Assembly: GCA_041639705.1 (NCBI GenBank)
Contig: JBEQBT010000133.1
Location: forward strand, 1 to 8,847
Origin: JARDZI01 sp041639705
GTDB lineage: Bacteria; Bacillota; Clostridia; Clostridiales; Caloramatoraceae
DNA: 8,847 bases
Reading direction: 5' to 3'
Shown: in pieces, positions 7,517-8,847 of the stretch
Layout: every line of letters begins with the position of its first letter
Position numbering within the stretch: position 1 is the stretch's first letter
Program-made: the position numbers and the translations under genes
Notes under the pieces: model-generated
Database searches by the model: none
What the model saw: the letters and a program-made list of their open reading frames with translations, nothing else
Told to the model about the DNA's origin: nothing

Positions 7517-7542
7517 ATAGGTGCAATATTATTTGCATCTAT
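7517..7542. promoter_or_regulatory. Candidate activator-binding dyad (UAS, promoter-proximal)
   Basis: Inverted repeat ATAGGTGCAA-N6-TTGCATCTAT with ten-base arms and one mismatch, centred about 140 bases upstream of the predicted sigma-54 start. That position is suitable for an enhancer bound by a Fis-type helix-turn-helix dimer. Its core TGCAA-N6-TTGCA is repeated exactly at 7596-7611. No T-run follows it, and the arms do not resemble a terminator. Confidence 0.6.
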
Positions 7543-7584
7543 AGATATTTTACAAAGCTAGCATATATGTAGATTTTTACACAG

Positions 7585-7618
7585 AAAAATCCCTATGCAA
7601 AATATTTTGCATAGGGAT
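7585..7618 (-). terminator. Intrinsic terminator of the sigma-54 activator gene
   Basis: A perfect 30-base palindrome at 7589-7618 (arm ATCCCTATGCAAAAT) lies ten bases after the activator stop codon. On the minus strand its GGGAT end runs into TTTTT, the form of a rho-independent terminator. On the plus strand no T-run follows, so it works only for the activator transcript. It insulates the activator gene from the ord promoter. Confidence 0.8.
7596..7611. promoter_or_regulatory. Candidate second activator-binding dyad inside the terminator
   Basis: The core of the terminator palindrome, TGCAA-AATATT-TTGCA, has the same half-sites and the same six-base spacing as the dyad at 7517-7542. The two centres are 74 bases apart, close to seven helical turns, so both would face the same side of the DNA. 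This suggests a distal enhancer site for the activator. It may instead be an incidental similarity in an AT-rich hairpin. Confidence 0.45.
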
Positions 7619-7627
7619 GCTCAAAAT

Positions 7628-8847
7628 TTAGTCAATATTTATATTGTATTTTTTCATTTTATGCTGAAGTGTTTGTCTTTTTATTTTTAATAATCTTGCA
7701 GCCTCTGATATATTTTGATTAGACTGCAATAATGCCTTTAGAATAATGTTTTTTTCAACTGAGTCCATATATTCATCTATTGCCATATCAAAACCATACT
7801 CATAACTTGCATATGAGGGTATATTGATGTTGTTTGAAAAAATAAGCTCTTGAACCTGTGGAGTGAAGTACTCTTTTTTTAAAATATGGCCACTGACCAT
7901 ATTCATCGCACCTTCAATATAGTTTTTTAATTCTCTAACATTACCTGGCCAATCATATGACATAAATCCATCATATATTTCATTTGAAATTTCCCAAACA
8001 TTTTTTGAAAGGCTTTCATTATATTTTGAAACAAATTCCTTAATGAATAATGGTATATCCTCTTTTCTCTCTTTTAGTTGTGGTATTAGAATATTTACAA
8101 CATTAAGCCTATAGAATAAATCCTTTCTTAAAATACCTTTTTTTATAGCAACCTGTGGATTTTCATTTGTTGTAGCAATTATTCTAACATTAACAGGTAT
8201 ATCCTTAATACCTCCAACTCTTCTCAAATGTCCTTCCTGAAGCACTCTTAAAAGCTTTGCCTGAAGAGATATACTCATGGAATTTATTTCATCAAGCAAT
8301 AAAGTACTCCCATCTGCTTGTTCAAAAAGTCCTGGTCTATCTACTGCACCTGTAAATCCACCCTTAACTGTACCAAAAAGTATTCCTTCAAGAAGTCCCT
8401 CAGGTAATGCAGCACAGTTAACAGCAACAAAGGGTTTATTAAATCTATTGCTTTCATTATGAATGCATTTTGCAAATACTTCCTTACCAGTTCCTGTCTC
8501 ACCACAAATCAATACTGTTGAGGCGGATTTAGATGCTTTCTTTGCATTTTCCACTGCTTTTAAAAAATTTGAATTATACCCAATAATACTTTTGAATGAA
8601 AAATGTCCAGCTCTATTTGTATTATTCTTTTCTCTTAAGTTTGAAATTTTATCATACAGCTCGATTATTTTTGTGAAATCCCTGGATATTTCAACCGCCC
8701 CAACTACTAACCCCATTTGCTTAATAGGAACTGTAGTATTAACAGCGGTAATATTATAGCCTAATTTATTAACATAGTTTTGATATTTATCCATTATTAG
8801 CTCTCCAGTGTTCAATACTCTGCAAAGAGTACTGGTTGTCTCATTTA
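7628..8847 (-). CDS. Sigma-54-dependent transcriptional activator, RocR-like (N-terminus outside window)
   Basis: Bacterial enhancer-binding protein, probably the activator of the adjacent ornithine operon. The frame is open to the window edge and shows 405 residues. A TTG at 8815 and an ATG at 8794 lie within conserved PAS-domain sequence and are unlikely starts. The visible N-terminus (about 1-65) is the end of a PAS sensor domain (TTVPIKQMGLVVGAVEISRDFTK). A linker follows, then an AAA+ domain with Walker A GETGTGKE (115-122), the sigma-54 contact loop GGFTGA (162-167) in place of the usual GAFTGA, Walker B TLLLDE (181-186), the RKDLFYR arginine-finger region (240-246) and WPGNVREL (299-306). 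It ends in a Fis-type helix-turn-helix, NISEAARLLKIKRQTLQHKMKK. No receiver domain is visible, so it probably senses a metabolite, perhaps ornithine or arginine as in RocR; that is inference. A terminator follows the stop. Confidence 0.93.
   Translation of the reverse strand, partial: NETTSTLCRVLNTGELIMDKYQNYVNKLGYNITAVNTTVPIKQMGLVVGAVEISRDFTKIIELYDKISNLREKNNTNRAGHFSFKSIIGYNSNFLKAVENAKKASKSASTVLICGETGTGKEVFAKCIHNESNRFNKPFVAVNCAALPEGLLEGILFGTVKGGFTGAVDRPGLFEQADGSTLLLDEINSMSISLQAKLLRVLQEGHLRRVGGIKDIPVNVRIIATTNENPQVAIKKGILRKDLFYRLNVVNILIPQLKERKEDIPLFIKEFVSKYNESLSKNVWEISNEIYDGFMSYDWPGNVRELKNYIEGAMNMVSGHILKKEYFTPQVQELIFSNNINIPSYASYEYGFDMAIDEYMDSVEKNIILKALLQSNQNISEAARLLKIKRQTLQHKMKKYNINID

Noticed and set aside
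8463..8759. Plus-strand frame opposite the activator gene
   Set aside because: It lies over the conserved PAS and AAA+ coding sequence and has no independent support.
8794..8815. TTG 8815 or ATG 8794 as the true start of the activator
   Set aside because: The frame stays open to the window edge, and the upstream codons (NETTSTLCRVLNTGE) continue PAS-like sequence typical of this family, so the gene is truncated by the window.

Overview
The window is low in G+C, rich in strong AGGAGG-type ribosome binding sites, and carries a nearly complete operon for anaerobic (Stickland-type) ornithine oxidation. This points to an amino-acid-fermenting member of the Clostridia. The genus cannot be fixed from the sequence. 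Every real gene lies on the minus strand, so transcription runs from high to low coordinates.

Layout in order of transcription. (1) 8847-7628: the 3' part of a sigma-54-dependent activator of the RocR/PAS-AAA+-Fis type; its start lies outside the window. (2) 7627-7357: a 271-base control region. It holds a terminator hairpin for the activator, two inverted repeats of form TGCAA-N6-TTGCA, and a textbook -24/-12 promoter. (3) 7356-6307: ord, 2,4-diaminopentanoate dehydrogenase. (4) 6306-6099: a 208-base gap with a palindromic dispersed repeat. (5) 6098-3997: ortA-ortB (2-amino-4-oxopentanoate thiolase) and oraS (small subunit of D-ornithine 4,5-aminomutase), tightly packed. (6) 3997-1793: oraE, the B12- and PLP-binding large subunit, overlapping oraS by one base. 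(7) 1792-1630: a 163-base gap with a second copy of the repeat. (8) 1629-262: a MutL/GlmL-type actin-fold ATPase, a likely mutase reactivase. (9) 249-1: the first 83 codons of orr, ornithine racemase, cut by the window edge.

How the genes work together: Orr converts L-ornithine to D-ornithine. OraS/OraE moves the terminal amino group to give 2,4-diaminopentanoate. Ord oxidatively deaminates this to 2-amino-4-oxopentanoate, yielding reduced NAD(P). OrtA/OrtB cleaves it with CoA to acetyl-CoA and D-alanine. The MutL-like protein probably keeps the adenosylcobalamin enzyme active. The upstream activator very likely switches on the operon through the sigma-54 promoter.

The enzyme pathway is already known (characterised in Clostridium sticklandii), so the genes are not a new system. 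The less obvious content is regulatory. Two matching dyads are spaced about seven helical turns apart, and one of them forms the activator gene's terminator. The same mobile-looking palindrome also occupies both larger gaps inside the operon. No stretch over 300 bases lacks a gene, and I saw no RNA gene, CRISPR array, insertion sequence or origin.
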